A DNA stretch of 17,829 nt. Origin: Planctomycetaceae bacterium (GTDB lineage: Bacteria > Planctomycetota > Planctomycetia > Pirellulales > Thermoguttaceae). The stretch is from positions 1 to 17,829 of the forward strand of contig SFIW01000048.1 in assembly GCA_004556055.1 (NCBI GenBank), in the 5' to 3' direction. Positions within the stretch are counted from its first letter, which is position 1. Each line of letters starts with the position of its first letter. The position numbers and the translations under genes were made by a program. The notes below the pieces were generated by a model. It did no database searches, was not told the DNA's origin, and saw nothing but the letters and a program-made list of their open reading frames with translations. Below, in pieces: positions 7,751 through 15,352 of this stretch.

Positions 7751-8950
7751 TCAAGACTTAGAAACCTTGAACGCGCCGCGCCAGTCCTCTGCGATAGCGC
7801 CGAAACTGATAAACCCGTCAATATTTAAACCTAGGCGCCCGATTTCGTAGTCATTAGAACGAACGGTGGGCGTCTGTTGACCGTGAAGGAATCCGATTTC
7901 GAACGCCGCACACTGAGCCGGATCTGCGAACAGATACCACGAAGAATCACTGTTCCCCGCCATTTCTGAGAATTGAAGCTGAGGGGCAGAAATGACGTTA
8001 AAAAGATTTTCGAACGGGTTATAAGTTCCGGTGTAGGTAGTGCTTCCGTTATTCAAGCTGGAGCTACTGACCAACGTTCGGGCCGCGAATTCTAAGGCCG
8101 GAGGCACTACTAAGAACTTCGGCGTTACCGCGACCGATTCCCCCCCCTTCTTAGCCCGGACGGTGAACGCCTGGATGGCCTTTTGAAGGGTCGTCGCCGT
8201 TGGCGTCGGGTCGGTCTCGGATAGGGTGTTCTTGTGGCTTGTGCCATAGAAATCTTGACCATCAACCGCCTTACCAGGATTCATGACCAAACCCCAACAA
8301 ACGCGGTTAAGCGCTTCCTCAGCGCCATACGCAACTTGTTGCATGATATCGGCGTATGCGCCCACGGCTTCACCATTGACGATTGATTGGTAAGACAGGA
8401 CATATTGGCGCCCGTAGGTTTTCGCTTGTAATTCCCACGTGTAGGCCTCTTGGTAGCCATGCGGCAGGCCTTCCCCTTCCTGTACCTCCTGGAAAGCAAA
8501 GGTCGAATCTATACGAAAACGGGGAGACTTCCTGAAGTCGTTTAAAGAGCTAATCTTGAAGAACGGGGCCCAGCGTCTTTCATAGTTGCCCAACGCCTCA
8601 AGCAGTAGCGCGTCTCCGCATTTGGAAAGAACGCCAGATAGCCCTTGCGTAGAGATAGCCGCTTGCAACCATGCTCGACCGTCGCCGCGTTCGTAGGCGG
8701 TAGGCGTCCAACCTGTAGCGCCTTCGACGATTCCGCGGAAGTCAGAACAGCGCAAGGCGTCGGCGGCCTCCAACTCTGCGGGGGTAAATCTCGCCATGTC
8801 GAAATTTACGCCCGCGGCTTTTAAAATCGCCGCCGTCGCGACGTTCGCGCGGTCAATCCGCGTCTGAGCTTGAGGCGTCGGAATCGACGCTCGGGAGTGC
8901 CTCACCGCGTCCAGCGCGTCGGCGGTCTTAAGTTCTTTGTTATCTTGCAT
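7751..8950 (-). other. Candidate internal start giving a separate 399-residue capsid protein
   Basis: Inside the protease-capsid fusion, codon 184 is an ATG (8950-8948) preceded by AGAAGGAG at 8963-8956 with five bases between. This is one of the strongest Shine-Dalgarno/start combinations in the window and is in frame. Translation from it would give a protein of 399 residues containing the linker and the whole capsid domain but no protease, comparable to the nested capsid-scaffold start in lambda C/Nu3. The ribosome site is seen directly; its use is inferred. Confidence 0.6.
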
Positions 8951-9499
8951 TTTTGCTCCTTCTAGTTCATTTGTTTCGAGAGGCTCGCCCGGCGTTTGAG
9001 GCGGTGAAATAACCTTAGCGGATGTGTCCTTGTCAGCGCCGAAAGTGCAAACGCTAACTTCCCATATCTCAATGGCGGTAGCCACTTTAAGCGGCCCCAC
9101 TTCGTCGCGACCGTTGACGGTGAGCGTCTCACCTTCCGGGACTTCCAGCACATCCTGGACGACGAACCCAAGGGACGCGTTCCAGGGAAAGCCCGTCAAG
9201 GACGATTCCGCCCACTGCTTAGCGCGTTTCGTCGCGCCGTCAGCAACTCCACGCATTACGATTTTGGAACCGTCGACCGCGAAGGATTGAGTGTGCCCCA
9301 GCTGTTCGTCCCAGTCGTGGGAGTACAGGATGGGCACGACCTGACCACCCGCGCGTGTCGTAATCGTGCCGGATAGGTCGACCACCCAACGACCGTCCGG
9401 CCCCATGTCCATGGAGCCTCCAGAGTTGGCGACGATCTCCACTTGCGGGGGGCCGCTCTCCTTCTTTTCAAAAATGGTCTCGCATTTTAGAAAATGCAT
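7751..9499 (-). CDS. Prohead protease fused to major capsid protein
   Basis: A 582-residue fusion. Residues about 1-165 look like a HK97-type prohead protease: YSHDWDEQLGH (candidate His61), GFPWNASLGF (candidate Ser109, matching the family S-x-G-F/Y motif) and IWEVSVCTFGADKDT (Glu147 region). Residues about 185-230 form a charged, Ala-rich linker or scaffold-like segment. From about residue 230 to the end it resembles a gpT-like HK97-fold major capsid protein (FFKISSLNDFRKSPRFRIDS, KTYGRQYVLSYQSIVNGEAV, LNRVCWGLVMNP, LGLNIDGFISFGAIAEDW). Such fusions are known in other phages. The start ATG has GAGG seven bases upstream. A second start signal lies inside the gene at codon 184 (see the internal-start feature). 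Confidence 0.9.
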   Translation of the reverse strand: MHFLKCETIFEKKESGPPQVEIVANSGGSMDMGPDGRWVVDLSGTITTRAGGQVVPILYSHDWDEQLGHTQSFAVDGSKIVMRGVADGATKRAKQWAESSLTGFPWNASLGFVVQDVLEVPEGETLTVNGRDEVGPLKVATAIEIWEVSVCTFGADKDTSAKVISPPQTPGEPLETNELEGAKMQDNKELKTADALDAVRHSRASIPTPQAQTRIDRANVATAAILKAAGVNFDMARFTPAELEAADALRCSDFRGIVEGATGWTPTAYERGDGRAWLQAAISTQGLSGVLSKCGDALLLEALGNYERRWAPFFKISSLNDFRKSPRFRIDSTFAFQEVQEGEGLPHGYQEAYTWELQAKTYGRQYVLSYQSIVNGEAVGAYADIMQQVAYGAEEALNRVCWGLVMNPGKAVDGQDFYGTSHKNTLSETDPTPTATTLQKAIQAFTVRAKKGGESVAVTPKFLVVPPALEFAARTLVSSSSLNNGSTTYTGTYNPFENLFNVISAPQLQFSEMAGNSDSSWYLFADPAQCAAFEIGFLHGQQTPTVRSNDYEIGRLGLNIDGFISFGAIAEDWRGAFKVSKS

Positions 9500-9510
9500 T
9501 TTTTAACCTC

Positions 9511-9538
9511 TTGACAAGTTCAAAGATATATATATAAT
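9511..9538 (+). promoter_or_regulatory. Consensus promoter pointing against the operon, between capsid and portal genes
   Basis: TTGACA at 9511-9516 and TATAAT at 9533-9538, spacer 16. Both boxes match the consensus fully. Transcription would start near 9545 and run rightward, antisense to the 3' end of the portal gene. The -10 lies in a TATATA run, so chance is possible for that half. Confidence 0.45.
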
Positions 9539-9540
9539 CA

Positions 9541-9560
9541 CAAGTTTAACTCAAAACTTG
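9541..9560. repeat. Small hairpin between portal and capsid genes
   Basis: CAAGTTT at 9541-9547 pairs with AAACTTG at 9554-9560 over a six-base loop, in the 65-bp gap after the portal stop. It has no U tract in either direction, so it is more likely an mRNA stability or processing structure than a terminator. Confidence 0.4.
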
Positions 9561-9564
9561 CGGC

Positions 9565-10968
9565 TTAAATAGGTTGTAGTTTAATATTATACTTCTTTTC
9601 TAAATCGCTTATAAAAGCCTTTTCACGCGCTAGTTCCGTTAATTGTTGCTCCCAGTCAAGCCCCCTTGCGCCCCATTCGTCGGAAAGTGTGGATAGTAGG
9701 GAGTTTAAGCGGGCCGCGCTTGCGTTTGCTTCCTTCAATGGGTCTACGTGGAAAAAGCCGTCAAAATACCATTCAGAACGAACGTTGAACGACCGCCCAA
9801 CAATGGCGCTATATTCTTCCAACCACGCCCTAAAAAGTGGATTTAAGACCGTAGAAACAAGGCTCCGGCGGTCTAGACGGGTCTTTATCTGGAATTGCTG
9901 CAAATCAACCCGAGCGGAACTGTAGTTGTAGTTTTCCGCGCTGTTCTTCATCAACAGTTTAGGCACTCCTAGGGCAGACCCGATTTGGGCTAAAACCTCG
10001 TTTACCAACATCGAATAAGACGCCGAAGGTTGCTCTGCGGTTACCTGTTTTGCGTCCCACCCTTCCGGCGCGGTTATCGTCATACCACGCGCCCACGGGA
10101 TTTGACAGAATGGAGAGTCCCCACCCTGCGGGGGTTGTATGGAATACGCGCCGGGGTCGTCGACCGCGTCCGTCTTGAAGATTAAGGCCACGTCGGCGGC
10201 GGTCTCTGACGCTTGAACAACCGCCTTAGAATACCGGTCTATCAGGGCGAACAGTTCAAGGGCGGGCGCTAGTTCAGACGTGCCCCGGTGCTGTTCGGGG
10301 AATCTCTTATCGAACCAGTGGAGCACCCTAGACGCGTCGTATAACGTCGCCTCACCGAATAATTTAAGACCATTTAACGCGCCGGGGTGTTGGTCAAGTA
10401 TGCGGTAAGAAACCGGGTACCCATAAGGATTTAAGGTTATACCGTCCACTTCGTTTGGCGCGTCAAACACCGTACCGGCTACGCGTTCCGCGTCTATCGC
10501 CTGAACGTCGAGACGTACCCCCGATGACGTTTTCAAGTCCTGATTATCGAACAAGATAAGGAACGTTTCGCCGTCTACGAATCGCGCAAACCGCGCCGCC
10601 CTTAGCTTGGCGGGGAGGTCTACCGCGTCCAACCATTCCATGAAATCGCCTTCAATCATAGATAAGACTTCGGCGGGGAGTTCTTGCGCGCTAAGCTGTA
10701 GCCGTGGGCGGGTGCCCACGCAAGAATTCGCGATGGCTTGAGCGGCGCCTGAGGCGTAGGCGTTATTAACAACCACATATCGCGCACGCGCTCTAATCCT
10801 TGCCCGCGTCGCGGAATCGTTGGCGGCGTCGTAACTTAGATTATCTACATGTGCCCACGTGCCCGCGTCTGACGGGTTAAATCTCGCGCCGTCGAATCTT
10901 TGGGCGGTTTTTAATTCGTCGCGCGTAATGGCTCTAAACGCGCGTTTAAAGCGTTTTAAAATGTCCAT
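9565..10968 (-). CDS. Portal protein, lambda type
   Basis: A 467-residue portal protein of the lambda gpB (Phage_portal_2) type, forming the dodecameric channel through which DNA is packaged and to which the tail joins. Family-like segments in order: ARARYVVVNNAYASGAAQAI (about 60-85), FARFVDGETFLILFDN, RLDVQAIDAERVAGT, NPYGYPVSYRI, RVLHWFDKRFPEQHRGTSEL followed by APALELFALIDRYSKA, YSMLVNEVLAQIGSALGVPK and NYNYSSARVDLQQFQI, in which the NYNYSSxR motif is very characteristic. No convincing ribosome binding site precedes the ATG; the sequence just upstream is rich in A and T (ATAAAATACAC). It sits between the gpW-like gene and the capsid gene as in lambda. Confidence 0.93.
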   Translation of the reverse strand: MDILKRFKRAFRAITRDELKTAQRFDGARFNPSDAGTWAHVDNLSYDAANDSATRARIRARARYVVVNNAYASGAAQAIANSCVGTRPRLQLSAQELPAEVLSMIEGDFMEWLDAVDLPAKLRAARFARFVDGETFLILFDNQDLKTSSGVRLDVQAIDAERVAGTVFDAPNEVDGITLNPYGYPVSYRILDQHPGALNGLKLFGEATLYDASRVLHWFDKRFPEQHRGTSELAPALELFALIDRYSKAVVQASETAADVALIFKTDAVDDPGAYSIQPPQGGDSPFCQIPWARGMTITAPEGWDAKQVTAEQPSASYSMLVNEVLAQIGSALGVPKLLMKNSAENYNYSSARVDLQQFQIKTRLDRRSLVSTVLNPLFRAWLEEYSAIVGRSFNVRSEWYFDGFFHVDPLKEANASAARLNSLLSTLSDEWGARGLDWEQQLTELAREKAFISDLEKKYNIKLQPI

Positions 10969-11022
10969 GTGTATTTTATCAGTTACAGTTGGAAAAGTCC
11001 CTTAAATCGCGAATAATTGCGG

Positions 11023-11217
11023 TTATAAGTTAAACCGGCCATAAAGGCCCAACCGTTTAAGCTGCGGGCCATTGTTCGTCCTCTCTGTTTTCTGAATGAG
11101 TTTCAACCCGTCTTCCAACTCGTCGACGCTTCGTTCCTCGACACTCCCCGCCTCTGTCTGCGTTTTTTTAGGGCTGAGAACTATTTTTTTCAATTGTTCT
11201 AAATCCTTCTCGTTCAT
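11023..11217 (-). CDS. gpW-like head-tail joining protein
   Basis: A 64-residue protein between large terminase and portal, the position of lambda gpW. It has an N-terminal helix (EKDLEQLKKIVLS), a short middle segment (TEAGSVEERSVDELEDGLKL), then a second helix and a basic, aromatic end (KRLGLYGRFNL). Lambda gpW has the same length and layout: helix, short hairpin ending in a S-V-x-(D/E)-L motif, helix, basic tail. gpW stops DNA leakage from the filled head and builds the tail attachment site. GAGG lies 8 bases before the ATG, and the gene begins six bases after the terminase stop. Confidence 0.65.
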   Translation of the reverse strand: MNEKDLEQLKKIVLSPKKTQTEAGSVEERSVDELEDGLKLIQKTERTNNGPQLKRLGLYGRFNL

Positions 11218-11222
11218 TCTCT

Positions 11223-13289
11223 CTACCTCACGCTATATTGTCTTAAATCGTTAAACGTTACGCGTTTACGCGTCTTCTTTTGCGGTTCCTGGAACGTCCG
11301 GGGGTCGCGTGCTCCATTAAATGAGGCGGCGACCATGGCGCCGGTTAAACAGTCGAGAAAGTGGTTATCACGCCACCCCTTCTCGCGGGCCTTCCAGACG
11401 TCACGCGTCACGCCCCCGGCGACGTCCTGGAGCGCATACTCCGACGATAAATGCTTAACCAAAATAGCTAGGTCGTCGGGTGTCCCATTCAAAGACAGCT
11501 TGCCAGGATCGCCGGGCGTGGCGTTTAGCGCGATGTGAAGGCGCGTTTTCCATGCGTTGGCGTCAAAGATTATCTGACCCGTGGGGGCTCGTTCCGCGTC
11601 CCGCCAATAAATCCACGCGTCGCCCCGCGTTACCTTCTTAGACGGTTTGTAGTCGTCCATTTGTCGCGACGTCGCGGAGTAGTATTTGCCCAAGGACGGA
11701 AAGAATAAGTCCTTTCTCGGGTGCTGTTTTATGAAGTTTAAAACTAAGTCATGCGTCGCGCCCCATCCCGCGTCGATGCCGATTTTCTCAACGTTAATTG
11801 CTGTTCCATCCTCGCGTTCATAGGACGGCTCTAGAATATCCGACGTTAGGCACTCTAAGCCGTTCCAAATCGCCGTGTTAAGCGATTCAGAGCCCGCTGC
11901 ATCGAACAAGTTAGGGGTTGCCTCGGTCATTTTAAAAAGCCTTCGGCGCTGTTTTGGATACGTGCCGAAGTCCACGACAACCCCGGTAAAATCGCGTCTA
12001 AACCCACATAAAACATAATACAACAAATACTTATGCACATCTACAAAAGCCGTTAAGAAGTCTACGTCGTTAGGAATGAAACCAAGCGGCCTACCTGTTA
12101 AAGAATTATCTATCGTCGTTTTCTCAATAGTGGACACAGACGGGGAGAGGTCGACGGGCTCGTTTTGATATTCCGTCATAAATGATAGTTTGTCGCGGTA
12201 GTATAAGTTCATCGCATATTGGACGCCGGATATCTCGTCGGCGTTGAATCGGTCAGGCCAGGAAGGTGTACAGCCTGTGTCCATCTCTTGCCGGTGGTCA
12301 CGATAAAAGGCCGTCGCCTCTTCGTTCGTTTCCCCGTTCTCTAGAGCCATAACGCGCATATCGTTATACTGTGCCCATAAGTCTAGACGGGCGGGGAGTT
12401 GGTCGACAAGCTTATATTTGATTCCGTAAAAATCCGGATTCTTCGATCTGTTCAAAAGACGATCCGCCAGGTCGTCCTCTTGTATGATTGTCGCCGTAAT
12501 CAGCATTGACATTTTTTGACCCGGCCCGGCAAGTCCTAACAAGTCGGATTTAATGAGACGTTCGCGGGTGTTCGTCTGCTCTAGACTCGCCGCGCTTTTG
12601 GCGTCTTGCGGGTCGTCGCACAGCACCACGTCGGGGCGTATCTTTTGCCCGTCTCTTGTCGCGACTGAGAGCCCACGGAGGCCGGACGACGTGAGGCCTA
12701 CCGCGATAATTTGAGAGCCTGAAGAAGGGCTATCTGCGATTGTTGGGAGTCGTAAAATTCCCGCCTTCCAGTCTATAGCCGTCTTTTCTCCCCGGTACGT
12801 TTGGCTTCTTTGGCGTTGAGATATCCCTTCTAGTTTCCGAATTGGATAGCATACTTCGGGGAAGTCTTCGAGAAGTAGGTCGTTACATTCAAGCCATTTT
12901 TTGAGATCGTCGAGTAACTGATTCGCCCGGCCCTGATTGTTGGCGACAAGTACCCCAAAACGTCTTTTACCGGTTAGAATTGCCCACAGAATCCCACATT
13001 GGCAGAGCGTCGTTTTTCCCGAACCACGGGGCAGGGCTAGCGCTTGCAATGTCCCTTCTGAGACGGCCTTTTCAATTGCAGAAATTACATTTAAATGAAT
13101 TTCTGACCACTTTAAATAAAATAAGCTTTTGAAATAACACTCGCAAAAATACTTTAACGATTCACAGGCACGCGCCCTTCTCTCCTCATTTTCGACTGCC
13201 GGAAGTTCGCCGATTTCCGACAGGGAAAGCAGGCGCCGTTGGGCTTGCTCTTGCGACCTTAGTCTGTGTGTTAAATCAATTTTTGCCAT
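11223..13289 (-). CDS. Terminase large subunit
   Basis: A 688-residue DNA packaging motor. The N-terminal ATPase shows Walker A at about residues 87-94 (PRGSGKTT), a GLTSSGLRG segment near 199-207, Walker B VVLCDD at 221-226 and a coupling-type MLITATI near 260. The C-terminal half shows the acidic segments expected of the RNase H-like nuclease: LTAFVDVHKYLLYY, EKIGIDAGWG and a final NHFLDCLTGAMVAA. The ATG follows a purine-rich AAGCGGAAATA; an AAAGGA stands further upstream. A separate small terminase subunit was not recognised in the window. It leads the head gene cluster, 106 bp after the protease-thioredoxin gene. Confidence 0.93.
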   Translation of the reverse strand: MAKIDLTHRLRSQEQAQRRLLSLSEIGELPAVENEERRARACESLKYFCECYFKSLFYLKWSEIHLNVISAIEKAVSEGTLQALALPRGSGKTTLCQCGILWAILTGKRRFGVLVANNQGRANQLLDDLKKWLECNDLLLEDFPEVCYPIRKLEGISQRQRSQTYRGEKTAIDWKAGILRLPTIADSPSSGSQIIAVGLTSSGLRGLSVATRDGQKIRPDVVLCDDPQDAKSAASLEQTNTRERLIKSDLLGLAGPGQKMSMLITATIIQEDDLADRLLNRSKNPDFYGIKYKLVDQLPARLDLWAQYNDMRVMALENGETNEEATAFYRDHRQEMDTGCTPSWPDRFNADEISGVQYAMNLYYRDKLSFMTEYQNEPVDLSPSVSTIEKTTIDNSLTGRPLGFIPNDVDFLTAFVDVHKYLLYYVLCGFRRDFTGVVVDFGTYPKQRRRLFKMTEATPNLFDAAGSESLNTAIWNGLECLTSDILEPSYEREDGTAINVEKIGIDAGWGATHDLVLNFIKQHPRKDLFFPSLGKYYSATSRQMDDYKPSKKVTRGDAWIYWRDAERAPTGQIIFDANAWKTRLHIALNATPGDPGKLSLNGTPDDLAILVKHLSSEYALQDVAGGVTRDVWKAREKGWRDNHFLDCLTGAMVAASFNGARDPRTFQEPQKKTRKRVTFNDLRQYSVR

Positions 13290-13395
13290 TATTTCCGCTT
13301 ATTTTTCCTTTAGGTCAAGTGCATAAAATTATATTTTTTTGCCCCGTTCTCTTATTCGCTCTCTTTTTTGATTTTTTCAGAAAGTACCCTTTTTT

Positions 13396-14847
13396 TCATT
13401 TTTCCCCATTTTCACCCCTTGACAAAATCGCGCGGGCCCCATTCTCGAGAGCGCCCCCCGCCTTTCGTAGGATGAGGGCAGATAGTTTGGAAATGATGCT
13501 CCACAGTGCACACCCCGCCGTCGCACACAGAATCAATAATGCAACTAGTTTTCTCTTGAGTTGCGCCAGTCGTTCGTCGATAATTGCGCCTATTTTGTCA
13601 ACGATGCTAACGTTTAACGCGTCAACGTCTTTTTGGATTTTGTCGATTATCAAACCTGTTTTTTCTTCGTTTTCTTCGTTTTTTTCTTTGTCAAGTGGTT
13701 TACAGTCTTTTTTATTTAATCTTTCCTCCCATTTTTTTTGGCTTTCGGAAAGAAAATCAAGCGGGCCCGCGACCTCGTAGACGTCGGGCTTGTCGTTCAA
13801 GTCAACATAAAAGCCGTTTAAATCATTAGTAAGTTTTACAGAATCGCCTGATTCCTTCAACAGCTTTTTATAGTCAATCTCGATTGCGTCGCGATGACCA
13901 GCGCCAATATAACGCTTCTGTTCTTGCCACTTATCGTTCACTAATATAAACGTTGGCGTGAACTGCACGGAATAGCGCTTCGCAATGGTTACTCCGGCGG
14001 GCGTGTCGTTCTGATATAAGTAAACGCGCACGCCGTTTTTAAGAAGGCTTGTTACTTCCTTTTTAGCCTGGACACATGGCGGGCAATTTGGCGCGGTTAT
14101 GCAGATTACAGCCGGGGCGACGAAGTGATCCGCGCACTCTTTCGCGCCTTCCGGGATGCGTCCTTCTGAGTGGACGGCCTGCGACCTACCAGACGCGGCG
14201 GCGTACAATGCAGAAATGGGAATCGCACCACCCTTGCTATCGTCGGCCCCTTCGTTTCCTAGTAGCCACGTTAGCACGCCTGTCTGCCACAGCTCGCCGT
14301 CAATTCGGCTTATAATAGCGCTTCCAGATTGACCGGGAACCGGGCCGGGTTGAAACGTGAACGAACCCTGCATATTGTCGGATAGCGTCCGACCTATCCA
14401 CGCCGACACATAACGACCTTTCGGGGCCCCCGCGCTGTAAAAGTAGCTGTTAGGCGCCGGGGCGCTATTCGTCCCGCCTAAGGCTACAAAAGGCGGGGAA
14501 ATTCTAGCGATATCGTCCCGCGACACTTTGACGATAGCGAAATCGGAAGGGCGGCGCGCGTCGAAGAATCGGGCGACGACAACCCCGCGCACGGTCTCTT
14601 GTTTCCCATTCGTCCAAAAGTCAAGCAAGACGTTAGACGTATTACCTACGACGTGGGCGTTAGTCGTTACGATTCCCGCGCCGTCGTCAGTTAGGCCGTT
14701 AAACGTACCGGTGCCGCGACTATTACCGGCGGTAACTCGACACGTGGCGCGGTAGGCGTCTTCAAAAGAATTTGCGCGTCTAATCTCGCCAGCATCGACG
14801 GGGAGAGCAAATAGAACTGCTAAAGCAAGGAGAATATATTTCATCAT
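13396..14847 (-). CDS. Exported trypsin-like protease / thioredoxin / membrane-anchor fusion
   Basis: Counting from the ATG at 14847, this is a 483-residue protein. Residues 1-19 (MMKYILLALAVLFALPVDA) are a signal peptide. Residues about 25-225 form a trypsin-like serine protease with an intact triad: TNAHVV (His65), SDFAIVKV (Asp102) and GQSGSA (Ser174). Residues about 245-345 form a thioredoxin fold with CPPC at 255-258 and a cis-proline motif FTPTFILV. A charged helical linker (about 370-430) leads to a hydrophobic membrane segment at about 434-453 and a basic end. The protein would act outside the cytoplasmic membrane, anchored at the C-terminus. The frame could begin upstream at a TTG, but that lies inside the promoter. 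No Shine-Dalgarno is present, and the promoter places the transcript start about on the ATG. The role is unknown; host envelope modification or superinfection exclusion are guesses. Confidence 0.88.
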   Translation of the reverse strand: MMKYILLALAVLFALPVDAGEIRRANSFEDAYRATCRVTAGNSRGTGTFNGLTDDGAGIVTTNAHVVGNTSNVLLDFWTNGKQETVRGVVVARFFDARRPSDFAIVKVSRDDIARISPPFVALGGTNSAPAPNSYFYSAGAPKGRYVSAWIGRTLSDNMQGSFTFQPGPVPGQSGSAIISRIDGELWQTGVLTWLLGNEGADDSKGGAIPISALYAAASGRSQAVHSEGRIPEGAKECADHFVAPAVICITAPNCPPCVQAKKEVTSLLKNGVRVYLYQNDTPAGVTIAKRYSVQFTPTFILVNDKWQEQKRYIGAGHRDAIEIDYKKLLKESGDSVKLTNDLNGFYVDLNDKPDVYEVAGPLDFLSESQKKWEERLNKKDCKPLDKEKNEENEEKTGLIIDKIQKDVDALNVSIVDKIGAIIDERLAQLKRKLVALLILCATAGCALWSIISKLSALILRKAGGALENGARAILSRGENGEK

Positions 14848-14854
14848 GTGTATA

Positions 14855-14882
14855 ATTATAATATAATACAATCTGTTGTCAA
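14855..14882 (-). promoter_or_regulatory. Cassette 1 leftward promoter, for the protease-thioredoxin gene
   Basis: On the minus strand, TTGACA (14882-14877), spacer 16, TATAAT (14860-14855). Both boxes match the consensus fully. The expected start is about 14848, one base before the ATG of the protease-thioredoxin gene, so its mRNA would be leaderless or nearly so. It may also read into the head and tail operon, since no strong terminator is seen before the terminase gene. Confidence 0.75.
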
Positions 14883-14919
14883 TACCAAAATGCGAAAAAA
14901 TATTTTTTATTTTTACCGC

Positions 14920-14948
14920 TTGACAACCTCGCCGGAGTGTGTTATACT
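14920..14948 (+). promoter_or_regulatory. Cassette 1 rightward promoter
   Basis: TTGACA at 14920-14925, spacer 17, TATACT at 14943-14948 with an extended TG. It stands back to back with the leftward promoter, 37 bp between the two -35 boxes, across an A/T tract (AAAAAATATTTTTTATTTTT). Confidence 0.75.
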
Positions 14949-14954
14949 ACAAAC

Positions 14955-15034
14955 GCTAACTCCAAAAAAGCTGTCCCGGTTTTGTCTCCAGCGGAAAAGG
15001 TCATCACGTCAATCTTTGATGTGGTGGCCTTTTT
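14955..15034 (+). ncRNA. Candidate small RNA 1
   Basis: From the predicted start near 14955 to the U tract at 15030-15034 is about 80 nt, with no plausible reading frame. Its 3' end is an 18-bp hairpin with three G-U pairs. Sequence shared with the RNAs of cassettes 2 and 3 is limited to an ACGC-like 5' end, CTG and TGTCT. The RNA is inferred from promoter and terminator only. Confidence 0.5.
14995..15034 (+). terminator. Cassette 1 hairpin terminator
   Basis: Arms at 14995-15012 and 15016-15033, three-base loop, 18 pairs including three G-U, ending in TTTTT. In the opposite strand the three G-U pairs become A-C mismatches, so the hairpin is intact only in rightward RNA. Confidence 0.7.
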
Positions 15035-15055
15035 CGTTGTTCCCAAAATAATTTA

Positions 15056-15083
15056 ATTATATTTCTTTTCTTCGTTTTGTCAA
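15056..15083 (-). promoter_or_regulatory. Cassette 2 leftward promoter
   Basis: On the minus strand, TTGACA (15083-15078), spacer 16, TATAAT (15061-15056), both full consensus. The start would be near 15049; the transcript runs into the cassette 1 hairpin and would be antisense to the 3' half of small RNA 1. No gene follows before that hairpin. Confidence 0.7.
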
Positions 15084-15120
15084 TAGATATTTCTCAAAAA
15101 ATATTTTTTTATTTTACCTA

Positions 15121-15149
15121 TTGACAAGGCGGGGAAAGTTTTATATAAT
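15121..15149 (+). promoter_or_regulatory. Cassette 2 rightward promoter
   Basis: TTGACA at 15121-15126, spacer 17, TATAAT at 15144-15149, both full consensus. The -35 boxes of the divergent pair are 37 bp apart, as in cassette 1. Confidence 0.8.
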
Positions 15150-15155
15150 GTATGC

Positions 15156-15236
15156 GGTTTGTTTTACCTGGATTGTTTGTCCGTCTTACAGATGGTCGAT
15201 AAAAGGCCGTTCTCTTTTGAGGACGACCTTTTTTTT
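15156..15236 (+). ncRNA. Candidate small RNA 2
   Basis: About 80 nt from the predicted start to the end of an eight-base U tract. The 5' part aligns with small RNA 3 (GCGG-TTG-TT...CTG-ATTG...TGTC..TCTT..GAT pattern). A 22-codon frame beginning ATGGTCGAT exists but has no ribosome binding site and runs through the terminator, so a noncoding RNA is preferred. Confidence 0.5.
15201..15236 (+). terminator. Cassette 2 hairpin terminator
   Basis: Arms at 15201-15214 and 15219-15232, four-base loop, one G-U pair and one C-A mismatch, followed by a U tract. Leftward transcripts from cassette 3 cross it too; their hairpin is similar but has a shorter U tract (TTTT). Confidence 0.75.
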
Positions 15237-15251
15237 ATTGTAAATCTGTTG

Positions 15252-15279
15252 ATTATATAACAGATGTTTTTCTTGTCAA
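15252..15279 (-). promoter_or_regulatory. Cassette 3 leftward promoter
   Basis: On the minus strand, TTGACA (15279-15274), spacer 16, TATAAT (15257-15252), both full consensus. The start would be near 15245, with a transcript of about 45-50 nt running into the cassette 2 hairpin and antisense to small RNA 2. An inverted repeat ATCTGTT/AACAGAT (15244-15266) overlaps the -10. Confidence 0.7.
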
Positions 15280-15318
15280 TACCTAAAATCTTAGAAAAAA
15301 TATTTTTTATTTTCCCTA

Positions 15319-15346
15319 TTGACAGCCAAAGAAAATCCGTTATAAT
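15319..15346 (+). promoter_or_regulatory. Cassette 3 rightward promoter
   Basis: TTGACA at 15319-15324, spacer 16, TATAAT at 15341-15346, both full consensus. The divergent -35 boxes are 39 bp apart across an A/T tract like those in cassettes 1 and 2. Confidence 0.8.
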
Positions 15347-15352
15347 AACACG

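Noticed and set aside
13376..13408. Ten-codon frame with AAGGGG five bases upstream, overlapping the end of the protease-thioredoxin gene
   Set aside because: The ribosome-like site is part of the recurrent TGTCAAGGGGT word and coding sequence of the larger gene; ten codons are too few to support a gene.
13268..13780. Plus-strand open frame of 170 codons over the gap before the terminase gene
   Set aside because: It is antisense to the membrane-anchor end of the protease-thioredoxin gene; the Phe/Ser/Leu-rich product reflects complementary A-rich codons.
15192..15260. 22-codon frame in cassette 2
   Set aside because: It has no ribosome site and runs through the terminator hairpin and the next promoter.
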